Below are positions 31,504-40,601 of a stretch of 64,000 nucleotides of DNA, piece after piece. Every line of letters begins with the position of its first letter. Position 1 is the first letter of the stretch. The stretch is from the NCBI RefSeq assembly GCF_042885655.1, contig NZ_JBHVRO010000010.1, positions 101,171 to 165,170 of the forward strand, written 5' to 3'. Source of the stretch: Psychrobacillus sp042885655 (GTDB lineage: Bacteria > Bacillota > Bacilli > Bacillales_A > Planococcaceae). The position numbers and the translations under genes are program-made. The notes beneath the pieces were generated by a model. That model was not told where the DNA came from and did no database searches. It saw nothing but the letters and a program-made list of their open reading frames with translations.

Positions 31504-34131
31504 TTACTTCGTTTCATACCAAGAAGAGCCGTATGCGTACTCCACTTTTAATGGAACGATTAGTTTAATCGCACCTTCCATAACTTCTGGAACGATTTTC
31601 TCTAGTAGAGCAATTTCTTCTTTCGGTGCTTCGAAAATCAGTTCATCATGCACTTGCAATAACATTTTCGTTTGCATATTTTCTTCTTTTAAACGTTTGG
31701 CCATATCAATCATAGCTTTTTTAATAATATCTGCTGCACTTCCTTGGATTGGTGTATTCATGGCTGTACGCTCAGCAAAACTACGGAGATTAAAATTAGA
31801 GCTCGTTATTTCAGGCAAGTATCTTCTTCTATTTAGAATAGTCGTTACAAACCCTTTTTGCTTTGCATCTCGAACTGTATCATCCATGTATTCTTTTACA
31901 CCTGGAAAACTGTTTAAATAGTTTTCAATAAAAATTGCTGCTTCTTTGCGAGTAATATTTAAATTCTGAGATAGTCCGTAATCACTAATCCCATATACGA
32001 TTCCAAAGTTAACCGCTTTGGCAGCCCGACGCATATCAGATGTCACTTCTTCTTTTTCAACATGGAATACGTCCATCGCTGTTTTTGTGTGAATATCCAT
32101 ATCTATATTAAATGCTTCAACCAATTTTTCATCGCGGCACATATGCGCAAGGACTCTTAGTTCGATTTGTGAATAGTCAGCTGCGAACATGACCCAATTT
32201 GGATGAGAAGGAACGAACGCTTTCCTAATTTTTCTACCTTCTTCTAATCGAACAGGAATATTTTGCAAGTTTGGATTAATCGAACTTAATCTCCCAGTTG
32301 ACGTTAAGGCTTGTTGGTATCTTGTATGAATTTTATGGTCATCTTCATGAATTTCTTTCGTTAAACCTTCTATATACGTAGAGTTAAGCTTCCCTAGTTG
32401 GCGATAATTTAGTATATAAGAGATAATTTCATGCTCACTTTCAAGTTTTTCAAGAACATCTGCTGCTGTTGAATAACCCGTTTTTGTTTTCTTCAAAGGA
32501 GTTAAACCAATTTTTTCAAATAAAATAACTCCTAATTGTTTCGGGGAATTAATATTAAATTCTTCTCCTGCTAACGTATAAATATCTTTTTCAATAGCTC
32601 TTAATTTTTGCTCTAAATCTATACCCATTTCTTTTAATACTTGCGCATCTACTTTCACACCATCTGACTCCATAGTTCCTAAAATCGATGCGAGAGGTAA
32701 TTCTAACTCTTTATATAAAGCGTATTGTTCATTTTCTTCTAACTTTTCTTCCAATGTAGGTTTTAGTTTCCATACTGCTTGTGCTTTTCTGCAAGCATGT
32801 TCCGCTAATTTGTCCACTTCAGGAGCCGCTTTTTTTGCACCTTTTCCATACACGTTTTCATCTGTCAGCACATCATAGTAGCCAAACTCTTTCGACATAG
32901 TAGCCACATCATCCGATGAGATAGAAGGATTAACGATATAAGCTGCTAGGAGTAAATCGAAACCAGCTCCTTTTATGCTAACTTGATGTTTACTACTAAC
33001 TGCTTGGGTAGCTTTTGAATCCACTAAATACTTTATCTTCTCTTCATCACTTAGCCAATCACAAAAAGCAGTCGATTGAAATGCTACTGATCCAGGTATA
33101 AAATACGAATGTTTGCCATCAAAAAGAGCGACTCCTAGTAATTCACTCGTATGGTATTGTTCATCATACATTTCAAGATGGATAGCCATTTTATCTTTTA
33201 AGATGGTTGCATCCACTTCTTCCACAATGTCAAAATTCACATCAGATGTTGTTTGTTCTTCCGAAACATACTCTGATTTTCCAAGTAGCGTTTTAAAGGA
33301 AAGTTCTTTCCAAATAGAAGTTACTTCATCCATATTTGGTCCCATATATTTTAAATCATCAACAGCTACTTCAATTGGGGCATTGGTTTCAATAGTCGCA
33401 AGTATTTTGCTCATTTTAGCTTGTTCTTCATTTGCCGTGAGCTTTTCTTTCAACTTCGCCCCACTGACAGTATCTAATGCTTGATAAAGATTTTCCACTG
33501 ATCCATGCTCTTTTAATAATTTGATGGCCGTCTTTTCGCCAACGCCAGGGACCCCTGGAATATTATCTGAAGCATCTCCCATAAGCCCTTTCATATCAAT
33601 GATTTGAAGTGGTGTTAAGCCGTATTTTTCTTGGACATGAGATGGAGTATATTTTTCAATATCAGTAATACCTTTTCTTGTGATATATACTGTCGTATTA
33701 TCTGTAGCAAGCTGCGTTAAATCTTTGTCTCCAGATACAACGATTACTTGTTGCCCACTATTTTCTGCTTGCTTACAAAGTGTTCCAATAATATCATCTG
33801 CTTCATACATATCTAACTCATATCTTTTAATACCATATGCATCGATTAACTTTCGAACATATGGAAATTGCTCAGAAAGTTCAGGTGGAGTTTTCTGTCT
33901 ACCACCTTTATATTCACCAAAAGTGGAATGTCTAAAAGTAGTTTTACCAGCATCGAATGCAACTAGCATATGGGTCGGATTTTCCTCCTCCATAATCTTT
34001 TGAAGCATGAGCGTAAAACCATAAACTGCATTCGTATGTATACCATGGTCATTTGTTAATAAAGGTAGAGCAAAAAAAGCTCGATAAGCAAGACTATTTC
34101 CATCTAATAAAAGAATTTTTTCGGTTGACAT
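31504..34131 (-). CDS. polA: DNA polymerase I
   Basis: The 875-residue enzyme has an N-terminal 5'-3' exonuclease (LLLDGNSLAYRAFFA, ..VSGDKDLTQLA, GLMGDASDNIPGVPGVGEKTA), a 3'-5' exonuclease-like middle and a family A polymerase: DYSQIELRVLAH (motif A), RRAAKAVNFGIVYG (B) and QVHDELIFE (C). The middle domain reads AIHLEMYDEQYH where active enzymes have DTET, so proofreading is probably lost, as in B. subtilis and Geobacillus Pol I. I start it at ATG 34131 behind GGAGTG; a longer frame upstream lacks a ribosome site. Confidence 0.97.
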   Translation of the reverse strand: MSTEKILLLDGNSLAYRAFFALPLLTNDHGIHTNAVYGFTLMLQKIMEEENPTHMLVAFDAGKTTFRHSTFGEYKGGRQKTPPELSEQFPYVRKLIDAYGIKRYELDMYEADDIIGTLCKQAENSGQQVIVVSGDKDLTQLATDNTTVYITRKGITDIEKYTPSHVQEKYGLTPLQIIDMKGLMGDASDNIPGVPGVGEKTAIKLLKEHGSVENLYQALDTVSGAKLKEKLTANEEQAKMSKILATIETNAPIEVAVDDLKYMGPNMDEVTSIWKELSFKTLLGKSEYVSEEQTTSDVNFDIVEEVDATILKDKMAIHLEMYDEQYHTSELLGVALFDGKHSYFIPGSVAFQSTAFCDWLSDEEKIKYLVDSKATQAVSSKHQVSIKGAGFDLLLAAYIVNPSISSDDVATMSKEFGYYDVLTDENVYGKGAKKAAPEVDKLAEHACRKAQAVWKLKPTLEEKLEENEQYALYKELELPLASILGTMESDGVKVDAQVLKEMGIDLEQKLRAIEKDIYTLAGEEFNINSPKQLGVILFEKIGLTPLKKTKTGYSTAADVLEKLESEHEIISYILNYRQLGKLNSTYIEGLTKEIHEDDHKIHTRYQQALTSTGRLSSINPNLQNIPVRLEEGRKIRKAFVPSHPNWVMFAADYSQIELRVLAHMCRDEKLVEAFNIDMDIHTKTAMDVFHVEKEEVTSDMRRAAKAVNFGIVYGISDYGLSQNLNITRKEAAIFIENYLNSFPGVKEYMDDTVRDAKQKGFVTTILNRRRYLPEITSSNFNLRSFAERTAMNTPIQGSAADIIKKAMIDMAKRLKEENMQTKMLLQVHDELIFEAPKEEIALLEKIVPEVMEGAIKLIVPLKVEYAYGSSWYETK

Positions 34132-34245
34132 TAAGTTCACTCCTTTAATTTGAAAAGCGGCATTTTTTTGTCCATCGAGCTCGATCGATGAACCCCCTAC
34201 ATCATCTGCGAAATAAGCCAAAGGGTTTTGAACAATGAAGAAAAA

Positions 34246-34298
34246 TAAAACCGTCATTCCCTATATCTTACCACGTGAGTAAGGGGAATGACGATTCA
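34246..34298 (-). terminator. Probable terminator of hflK-hflC
   Basis: The stem CGTCATTCCC/GGGAATGACG (34252-34261 and 34284-34293) with a 22-nt loop is followed by GTTTTATTTTTC on the minus strand. It separates hflKC from polA. Confidence 0.75.
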
Positions 34299-34302
34299 TA
34301 TA

Positions 34303-35274
34303 CTACTCTAAATACCCAGATAAAATTTTTGCATATGGAGAATTTGATGGAATGATAATCATCGTATCATCTCCAATTGTTTTTTTGTACGATTCAAGTG
34401 TTCGGTAAAGTGAATAAAACTCAGGATCTTTTGAAAAAGAGGTATTATAAATTTTTGCTGCCTCTGCTTCCCCTTCAGCTTCAATCATAGAAGCTTCTTT
34501 TTGAGCAGTAGCGAGCATTTCTTTTACTTTTCGATCGGTTTCCGCTTCAATTCTTCGTTTGTCTGCATCTCCAGTAGACAGGAATTTTTGCGCAATTTTT
34601 TGACGTTCGGAAATCATTTCATTATATACAGATTGCTCATTTTCTTCTGGCAGATCTATACGCTTAATTCGCACATCTACTACTTCAATACCATATTTAT
34701 CTCTTCTTAGATGTTCATTTACTTCCGCTGTAATTTGATCATTCAAACTACCTCTCGATGAATTTTTATCATTGATAATATCATTATATTCAAGCTGACC
34801 AAGCTCAGATCGGACAACCGAATAAATGAACTCTTCCATACGAGAACTAGCACCAACTAAGCTACCTGCACTTTTAATCATTTCTTTTGGATTTACAACA
34901 CGCCATACAGCATAATTGTCAATAATGATGCGCCGCTTATCTTTTGTATTTATTTCTTTTTCGGAAAGTTTATAATTCATTTGATATTTTGGTATTGTCG
35001 TCACACTTTGAACAAATGGTATTTTTATATATATTCCAGGGTCGTCTTTCTCTCCAACTATTTCCCCGAATTGGCGAATAATCTTGTATTCACCTTCTTT
35101 TACAACATATACATTAGCTAAGGCTATAACAATTAAAATAAAACTAACAAAAATTGTAATAAATGTTTTAAAATACTTCTTAACCTCTATAGGTGTTTTT
35201 TCTTTTTTTGGCTTATCATCAACTGTTTTAAACTTTGCTTCTAAGTTAGAAAAAGGGTTTTTATTATCCGTCAT
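34303..35274 (-). CDS. hflC: Protease modulator HflC
   Basis: The 323-residue SPFH/Band-7 protein has a charged N-terminus, one membrane anchor (about 35-56) and the HflC pattern EGEYKIIRQFGEIV, then RRIIIDNYAVWRVVNP and a long C-terminal helix EAETDRKVKEMLATAQKEASMIEAEGEAEAAKIYN. With HflK it forms a cage around FtsH. Its start overlaps the hflK stop by ATGA. hflKC is absent from this position in B. subtilis, so the pair is a lineage-specific addition between phoPR and polA. Confidence 0.9.
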   Translation of the reverse strand: MTDNKNPFSNLEAKFKTVDDKPKKEKTPIEVKKYFKTFITIFVSFILIVIALANVYVVKEGEYKIIRQFGEIVGEKDDPGIYIKIPFVQSVTTIPKYQMNYKLSEKEINTKDKRRIIIDNYAVWRVVNPKEMIKSAGSLVGASSRMEEFIYSVVRSELGQLEYNDIINDKNSSRGSLNDQITAEVNEHLRRDKYGIEVVDVRIKRIDLPEENEQSVYNEMISERQKIAQKFLSTGDADKRRIEAETDRKVKEMLATAQKEASMIEAEGEAEAAKIYNTSFSKDPEFYSLYRTLESYKKTIGDDTMIIIPSNSPYAKILSGYLE

Positions 35275-36257
35275 TGTTCACCATTCCCTTCCTCAGGTTT
35301 AGATTTTGTCTCTGGAGGTGGTGTTGATTGTTTATTTTGATCCATTGCTTGGATAGGTAAATATTTCATCGTTCCACTTTCATCATTCATAATATAAATA
35401 TGAGCGTTTGGTAAGACAGCATCTAATGTCTCCATAATTAGTCGTTGTCTTGTAATCTCTTTATTATGCTGATATTCTGCATATAGCTTATCAAATAGTG
35501 CTACATCCCCTTTTGCGTGTTCGATACGGGATATTTTTAAACCAGTTGCATTTGAAATAATTGCATCTTTTTCCCCAATTGCTTCACTCATTTTTTGGTT
35601 TTCATATTTTCCTGCTTGGTTTACTTTAGTATTTTTCGTTTCTTCTGCATCCGTCACCGCCATAAATGCAGAACGTACTTCAGCATTTGGGAGCTCTACA
35701 TCTTGGAGTTTAACCGTTAGTACTGTAATTCCTATGTTATACTTTTGAATTAATGATGAAAGTAAATCACTTGTATCTGCTTCTATCTGAGCTTTTCCAG
35801 ATGTTAATGCATCATCTATTTTTGAATTTCCAATTACAGAACGAATAGATGCGGATGTTGCATCATGTAGTATCTCTTGAGGATTTTCGGAATTAAACAA
35901 ATATGCTTTTGGATTCGTAATCTTCCATTGAACAACTAAATCCGTAAGAACAATATTGTCATCTCCCGTAATCATTTTTGTATCTTTATCAAAAGAAGTA
36001 ATTTCTCCGTCCTTTGATTGTTTATAGCCAAATTGCAGACTAAATGTTTCTTTCGAAAGTTTTTCAACTTGTTGAATTGGCCAAGGCATTTTAAATTTTA
36101 AACCTGATTCCGTAATCGGGTCACTTGCTTCCCCGAATGTAATAACAATTGCTTGTTCTGATTCATCCACTGTATACCACGACGTAAATACTGCAGATAA
36201 TAAAATGATACCGATGAATAAAACAACAATAATAGATATCAATCTTTTAGTACTCAT
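35271..36257 (-). CDS. hflK: FtsH-modulator subunit HflK
   Basis: The 328-residue SPFH protein has an N-terminal membrane anchor (about 5-27) followed by YTVDESEQAIVITFGEASDPITESGLKFKMPWPIQ, DDNIVLTDLVVQWKI and a coiled C-terminal half (EETKNTKVNQAGKYENQKMSEAIGEKDAI). The last 40 residues are Pro/Glu/Lys-rich. ATG 36257 follows AAAGGGG; an in-frame longer form begins inside the 19-bp direct repeat upstream. It is coupled to hflC by a 4-bp overlap. Confidence 0.88.
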   Translation of the reverse strand: MSTKRLISIIVVLFIGIILLSAVFTSWYTVDESEQAIVITFGEASDPITESGLKFKMPWPIQQVEKLSKETFSLQFGYKQSKDGEITSFDKDTKMITGDDNIVLTDLVVQWKITNPKAYLFNSENPQEILHDATSASIRSVIGNSKIDDALTSGKAQIEADTSDLLSSLIQKYNIGITVLTVKLQDVELPNAEVRSAFMAVTDAEETKNTKVNQAGKYENQKMSEAIGEKDAIISNATGLKISRIEHAKGDVALFDKLYAEYQHNKEITRQRLIMETLDAVLPNAHIYIMNDESGTMKYLPIQAMDQNKQSTPPPETKSKPEEGNGEQ

Positions 36258-36288
36258 TTCGTATCCCCTTTCTATGTATATCTCTTTT

Positions 36289-36426
36289 ACGGTGTAACCA
36301 ATCATTTGGTTTCAAAAATATGAAAAGAGCACGCGTCCTTAAAGTGCACTTTTTCTTCACAAATTACAGAGTGCTTTGGACGAAACTATTCATGTCTCCT
36401 AATTTTAACGGTGTAACCAATCATTT
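36289..36426. repeat. 19-bp direct repeats flanking a dispersed-repeat fragment
   Basis: ACGGTGTAACCAATCATTT occurs at 36289-36307 and again, identically, at 36408-36426. The 100 bp between them contains GAGTGCTTTGGACGAAAC (36369-36386), also present at 40650-40666 and, with one change, at 63392-63409. This looks like an insertion with duplicated flanks, or a tandem duplication, just upstream of hflK. Confidence 0.8.
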
Positions 36427-36444
36427 ATCATTTAATTTAAAAAA

Positions 36445-36475
36445 TAAAAAAGCTAGCAAAGTGCTAGCTTTTTTT
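36445..36475. terminator. Terminator of the phoP-phoR-ligase unit
   Basis: A stem AAAAAAGCTAGCA/TGCTAGCTTTTTT with a three-base loop and T-runs on both strands. It lies downstream of the ATP-grasp gene. Confidence 0.88.
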
Positions 36476-36554
36476 GGTAAATCATTTGGAAAAGGGGTCT
36501 ATTTCAATATAGCAAATGATTGTAAATGGAATGTGAAAATAATGTAAATTTCCC

Positions 36555-37769
36555 TTACCAATTATTATTTTTATACTTTTTATAGTAATTAAACTGTCTT
36601 GCTAGCAAAAAGAATTTTCGCGTCAAATGCTTATCCTTTTTATAAAACAATGGATTGCCCCACTTACCTTCTTTTAAAAGTTGTCTAACTTCCATTTGAA
36701 TTTCTTTATTATCCACAAACTTTTTTAGCACAATTTTAGGAACAACAGTAAATAAATAATGTTCGTTTAACATTGTGAGTTCTTTTTCTTTATGATAAAT
36801 TACATCGTCTACAAAATACCGAGCCATATTATGTCCAAGTGCAGTCGTATAATAGCTTGAACGCCCTTGTCTAATATTTACTTCAAAAACTTTAAACTTG
36901 CCATCACGTTCGTCAAACTTTAAATCGAAGTTTGCAAATCCTACATAACCTACTGCTTCTAAGAACCCTTGAAGTTTTAACATCATTTTTTCATTATATC
37001 TTGTAATAAGAGCAGTATAATTACCAATAGCGGTAACTGTATGTTCTTGAAGAACTACTTGTGCAAAAGTGCTTAACTGAGCTTTCCCTTTCGAACTCAT
37101 ATAAAAAACGGAATCCCACATATATGTGTCATCCCCAGGAATATAATCTTGAATGATTAGATCCTCCGTGTAACCACTTGCATTTACTTGACTAATAACA
37201 TCATTTAGTTCTTTGTGATTTTCTACTCGGTAAACTTTTTGTTGTCCTGGAAATTTATTTTTATAATATTGAACGCCGTTACTTGGTTTAATAATTAGCG
37301 GAAACAAAACTTCTTCTATAAAAGGTTCTTTTTTTAAACAAGAATAGTAATATGTCTTTGGTGCGTCAATTCCATGCTCTTCACATAATTTATAAAAATT
37401 TGCTTTTACTAGTAAATTATTCATTAGTTCTTCCGACATATAGTTAAAGTTGTACATTTTATTTAATGCTTCTGCATTTTCAATGATTAATCTTACATAA
37501 AAATCATTTGTTCCTACAAGTAATAATTGTTTATCATTTTTTTTGTACTTCTCAGCAACTTGTGAGAGTACTGAAACAAATGCTGTCTTGTCCCAAAGAT
37601 TAGAGTGAATTTCTACATGTTCGATAACATTACTCCACTTGGTGAAAGACATTTCTTCTTTCCCCACTAATATAGGCTTTATATTATATTCCTCATGGAA
37701 TGAAATCGCCATATTGTATGCATTTATATCTGTCCCAATAATAATTGGGATAAAGGGTTGATTGTTCAT
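36555..37769 (-). CDS. ATP-grasp ligase, D-aspartate ligase (Asl)-like
   Basis: The 404-residue protein belongs to the ATP-grasp carboxylate-amine ligases. FIPIIIGTDINAYNMAISFHEEY at the N-terminus closely recalls Enterococcus faecium Asl, which adds D-Asp to the peptidoglycan precursor side chain. PLIIKPSNGVQYYKNK (about 157-172) is the ATP-binding lysine strand, EDLIIQDYIPGDDTYMWDSVFY the hinge, and VGFANFDLKFD...FKVFEVNIRQGRSS the metal-binding Asp/Glu/Asn set. It follows phoR by 11 bp, so it is in the phoP-phoR transcript. Planococcaceae typically have A4-type cell walls bridged by D-Asp or D-Glu. That this enzyme builds the bridge is inference. Confidence 0.75.
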   Translation of the reverse strand: MNNQPFIPIIIGTDINAYNMAISFHEEYNIKPILVGKEEMSFTKWSNVIEHVEIHSNLWDKTAFVSVLSQVAEKYKKNDKQLLLVGTNDFYVRLIIENAEALNKMYNFNYMSEELMNNLLVKANFYKLCEEHGIDAPKTYYYSCLKKEPFIEEVLFPLIIKPSNGVQYYKNKFPGQQKVYRVENHKELNDVISQVNASGYTEDLIIQDYIPGDDTYMWDSVFYMSSKGKAQLSTFAQVVLQEHTVTAIGNYTALITRYNEKMMLKLQGFLEAVGYVGFANFDLKFDERDGKFKVFEVNIRQGRSSYYTTALGHNMARYFVDDVIYHKEKELTMLNEHYLFTVVPKIVLKKFVDNKEIQMEVRQLLKEGKWGNPLFYKKDKHLTRKFFLLARQFNYYKKYKNNNW

Positions 37770-37780
37770 ATTGACCTCCG

Positions 37781-39316
37781 TTAACTTTTAACAATTGGAA
37801 TAGATACAGTAAATATAGTACCTTTTCCAACTTCACTTTCTACTTCTATTAATCCGTGATGTGCTTCAACTAGATGCTTAACAATGGCAAGTCCAAGACC
37901 TGTTCCACCTGAATTTCTACTTCTAGCTCGATCAACACGGTAAAAGCGCTCAAATATCCGATTAATCTCTGATTTACTAATCCCTATACCTTCATCTCGA
38001 ATTTGAAAAATCCCAAACTTTTTATTTTTATAGATATTAACATGTATTGTTGTATTTTTCGGAGAATAGGTAATTGCATTTGTAAGCAAATTCATCATTA
38101 TTTGAATGAGTCTATTTTTATCTCCTAAAACAAAGAGATTTTCATCAACTTCTGTATCAAATTTCATGTTTTTTTCTTCCACTAAATGGGTAGTCATCTC
38201 AATACCACGATTGAGAATATCGCTAAGTTTCACCTTGTTTAAGTTTACTTCATATCCAACTTGCTCAACTTTTGATAAGTCCAACAAATCATTAATAAGC
38301 ATTTGCAATCGATTGCTTTCTTTATGAATAATTTCTAAAAAAGAAAGCAAGGTTTCTTCGTTTTTATATGCTCCGAACAGCAAAGTCTCCGAAAATCCTT
38401 TTATAGAAGTAACTGGCGTTTTTAATTCGTGCGAAACATTCGCAACAAAATCTTTGCGGATTTGTTCTAATTTTATTAGTTCTGTAATGTCGTGCATAAC
38501 AACTACTATTCCTAACCATCTTCCATGTTCTCCAATTACAGGAGCACCATACGCGTCCATATAATAGGTATGAAGGTTTCTTTTAATTTGTAGTTGTTCC
38601 CTATTCGAAGATTCTGTTAAAAAAAGCTTGTCAATAAATGCTTCCATGCTTTCAGGCAACCCTATTTTACGAAAAAGTTTACCATCTACATTTTCTAATG
38701 ATATTTGCAATTGCTCTAAAAAGGATCGATTTACAATCGTTACTATTCCATTTCCATCAATCATTATTAATGCACTGCCCATATTTTCTATTAACGTTTT
38801 TAAACGCTCTTTTTCTGTTTCACGCATGACAGAAATGTCGTGCAAATTACGGGCAAGAATATTTATGGAATTACTTAACTTAGACATACCAGAAAAATCA
38901 TCTTCGAATGCTCTAATTCTATAGTTTCCTCGAGCTAGCTCCATTGCAGTTTCTGTTAAATGATCAATTGGTTGAGCATATTTTCTAAATATACGTGCTC
39001 CAAGAATTAAAGCTAAAAGAAAAGCTGCTAATAATGAAAAAAACAAAAATAACCAAACTGAATGTTGCACACTTAAAATGTGATCATCTTGTAAGTTTGA
39101 AGATACCATTTGAGTAATATTTTTTTGTTCTTCTTTTGAAAGTTTAGTCGTACTTAAATAGGTGGAAACTGTTTCAATTTTCGAGTACATTATATTATTT
39201 ACTGAGTGTTCCACAAAAACTGGAAAAAGCTGTCCAAGAACAATGCCTAGTCCAGCTAATATTACTCCAATTAATATAGAATAAGTACGCAAAATTCGAG
39301 ATTGAAAGGTCTTCAT
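37781..39316 (-). CDS. phoR: Sensor histidine kinase PhoR
   Basis: The 511-residue kinase has two membrane segments (about 11-33 and 86-108) enclosing a short outer loop, then HAMP (110-160), a PAS domain (about 170-280), HisKA VANVSHELKTPVTSIKGF with H296, and HATPase (N box LLTNAITY, G boxes RDEGIGIS and GGTGLGLAIVKHLVEAH). With PhoP it controls the phosphate-starvation response. The short outer loop suits sensing through membrane partners rather than a ligand-binding domain. Its ATG overlaps the phoP stop by 4 bp. Confidence 0.93.
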   Translation of the reverse strand: MKTFQSRILRTYSILIGVILAGLGIVLGQLFPVFVEHSVNNIMYSKIETVSTYLSTTKLSKEEQKNITQMVSSNLQDDHILSVQHSVWLFLFFSLLAAFLLALILGARIFRKYAQPIDHLTETAMELARGNYRIRAFEDDFSGMSKLSNSINILARNLHDISVMRETEKERLKTLIENMGSALIMIDGNGIVTIVNRSFLEQLQISLENVDGKLFRKIGLPESMEAFIDKLFLTESSNREQLQIKRNLHTYYMDAYGAPVIGEHGRWLGIVVVMHDITELIKLEQIRKDFVANVSHELKTPVTSIKGFSETLLFGAYKNEETLLSFLEIIHKESNRLQMLINDLLDLSKVEQVGYEVNLNKVKLSDILNRGIEMTTHLVEEKNMKFDTEVDENLFVLGDKNRLIQIMMNLLTNAITYSPKNTTIHVNIYKNKKFGIFQIRDEGIGISKSEINRIFERFYRVDRARSRNSGGTGLGLAIVKHLVEAHHGLIEVESEVGKGTIFTVSIPIVKS

Positions 39317-40029
39317 GGACTCTTTGGCTCCTCAAATTTATAACCAAGTCCACGAATAGTCTTAATAAATATTGGTTTCCTACTATTTTCTTCAATTTTG
39401 TCCCTTAAGTGACTAATATGAACATCCACAATTCGAGTATCACCCGCAAAGTCATAATTCCATACTGCACTTAACAACTGGTCTCTTGTCAAAACTCTAT
39501 TTTTATTTTCGATTAAATAAACTAATAACTCAAATTCTTTTGGAGTAAATTCTATAGGATTATTGTTTAATAAAACTTCAAAACGTTCCGGAAATACTTG
39601 CAGTGGTCCAAAAATATATAGTTCTTCGGAAGATTTAGAAGGTAGAATTTGAGAATCAGAAGACATGCCAGAGCGACGAATCATTGCTTTAACTCTTGCT
39701 GTTACTTCTCGTGGACTAAATGGTTTTGTCATATAGTCGTCTGCACCTAATTCAAGCCCCAAAACTTTGTCAAATTCTTCATCTTTGGCAGTAAGCATTA
39801 TAATTGGTGTTTGAATTTTTTTAATGCGTAGCTCTTTACATACTTCCATACCATCCATATTTGGTAACATCCAATCTAACAAGATAACATCGGGATGATT
39901 ATTTAATGCAAGATTTAAACCTTCCAGTCCATCGCTTGCTGTAATTACTTCAAATCCGGCTTCTTCTAGATTATATTTTAATAACGTTACAATTGAACTC
40001 TCATCGTCTACTACTAAGACTCTTTTCAT
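39313..40029 (-). CDS. phoP: Response regulator PhoP
   Basis: The 238-residue OmpR-family regulator has a receiver domain (D8/D9, phospho-acceptor D52, K102) and a C-terminal winged helix (about 135-235: FTPKEFELLVYLIENKNRVLTRDQLL, DVHISHLRDKIE, IRGLGYKF). I start it at ATG 40029 behind GGAGGCC. It heads phoP-phoR-ligase. In B. subtilis phoP follows mdh directly; here a MaoC-like gene and repeats lie between them. Confidence 0.94.
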   Translation of the reverse strand: MKRVLVVDDESSIVTLLKYNLEEAGFEVITASDGLEGLNLALNNHPDVILLDWMLPNMDGMEVCKELRIKKIQTPIIMLTAKDEEFDKVLGLELGADDYMTKPFSPREVTARVKAMIRRSGMSSDSQILPSKSSEELYIFGPLQVFPERFEVLLNNNPIEFTPKEFELLVYLIENKNRVLTRDQLLSAVWNYDFAGDTRIVDVHISHLRDKIEENSRKPIFIKTIRGLGYKFEEPKSP

Positions 40030-40104
40030 TTTTTGGCCTCCAATTTGATTTGAAACCCCCATTCCAAATCAATCGACTAAAAACAGTTTCACATCTGCCA
40101 ATCA

Positions 40105-40551
40105 TTAATCTTCAAGAAGTGGTGGTGAAACATGGAAAGTTCCTTCTACAACTATTTGATCATCTTCATTTTGAGCGATTATGTTTATTATCACTGAATT
40201 TACATTTATGTGTATTTCTTTTACGACAAAAGTGAACTCAATTACTGAATAATGATATGTTGGAGTTGGAAAAGTAATTATTTGTTTAGTTATATGGGAC
40301 CCAGGACCAGGTAAATATTTTGAAATGGCTGATGTAATAACCCCAGATAACATAATTGGTGGAACAATTGGTTTTTCATAAACTGTTTTGGATGCATAAT
40401 CATGCTGAATATATAATGGATTGTTATCATTCGTTAACCCTAAGTATAGAAGTAAGTCTTTGTCTTCCATTTTCTCAGTAATGGTTAATTTTTCGCCAAT
40501 TGAGAGTTCTTCAATCTTTCTACCCATTTTGCGTGTTTTCCCTAATAACAA
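40105..40551 (-). CDS. MaoC-like hotdog dehydratase-family protein
   Basis: The 148-residue protein has the single hotdog fold of MaoC/(R)-specific hydratases: LYLGLTNDNNPLYIQHDYASKTVYEKPIVPPIMLSGVITSAIS contains the hydratase-2 Asp/His segment (DxNPLYxxxxYA) in a degenerate form, the usual His being shifted. It may hydrate enoyl-thioesters or only bind acyl groups. I start it at TTG 40551, eight bases after GGAGG; an in-frame TTG further up overlaps that site. It lies upstream of phoP with a 75-bp gap. I remember a similar gene beside phoP in other Bacillaceae. Confidence 0.72.
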   Translation of the reverse strand: MLLGKTRKMGRKIEELSIGEKLTITEKMEDKDLLLYLGLTNDNNPLYIQHDYASKTVYEKPIVPPIMLSGVITSAISKYLPGPGSHITKQIITFPTPTYHYSVIEFTFVVKEIHINVNSVIINIIAQNEDDQIVVEGTFHVSPPLLED

Positions 40552-40601
40552 TATTTCATCCTCCAATCAGTAGACTACTTATATCTTAACAATAACTATA
40601 A

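Noticed and set aside
31436..31921. 161-codon plus-strand frame across mutM and polA
   Set aside because: It is antisense to two well conserved genes and spans their junction. There is no start signal.
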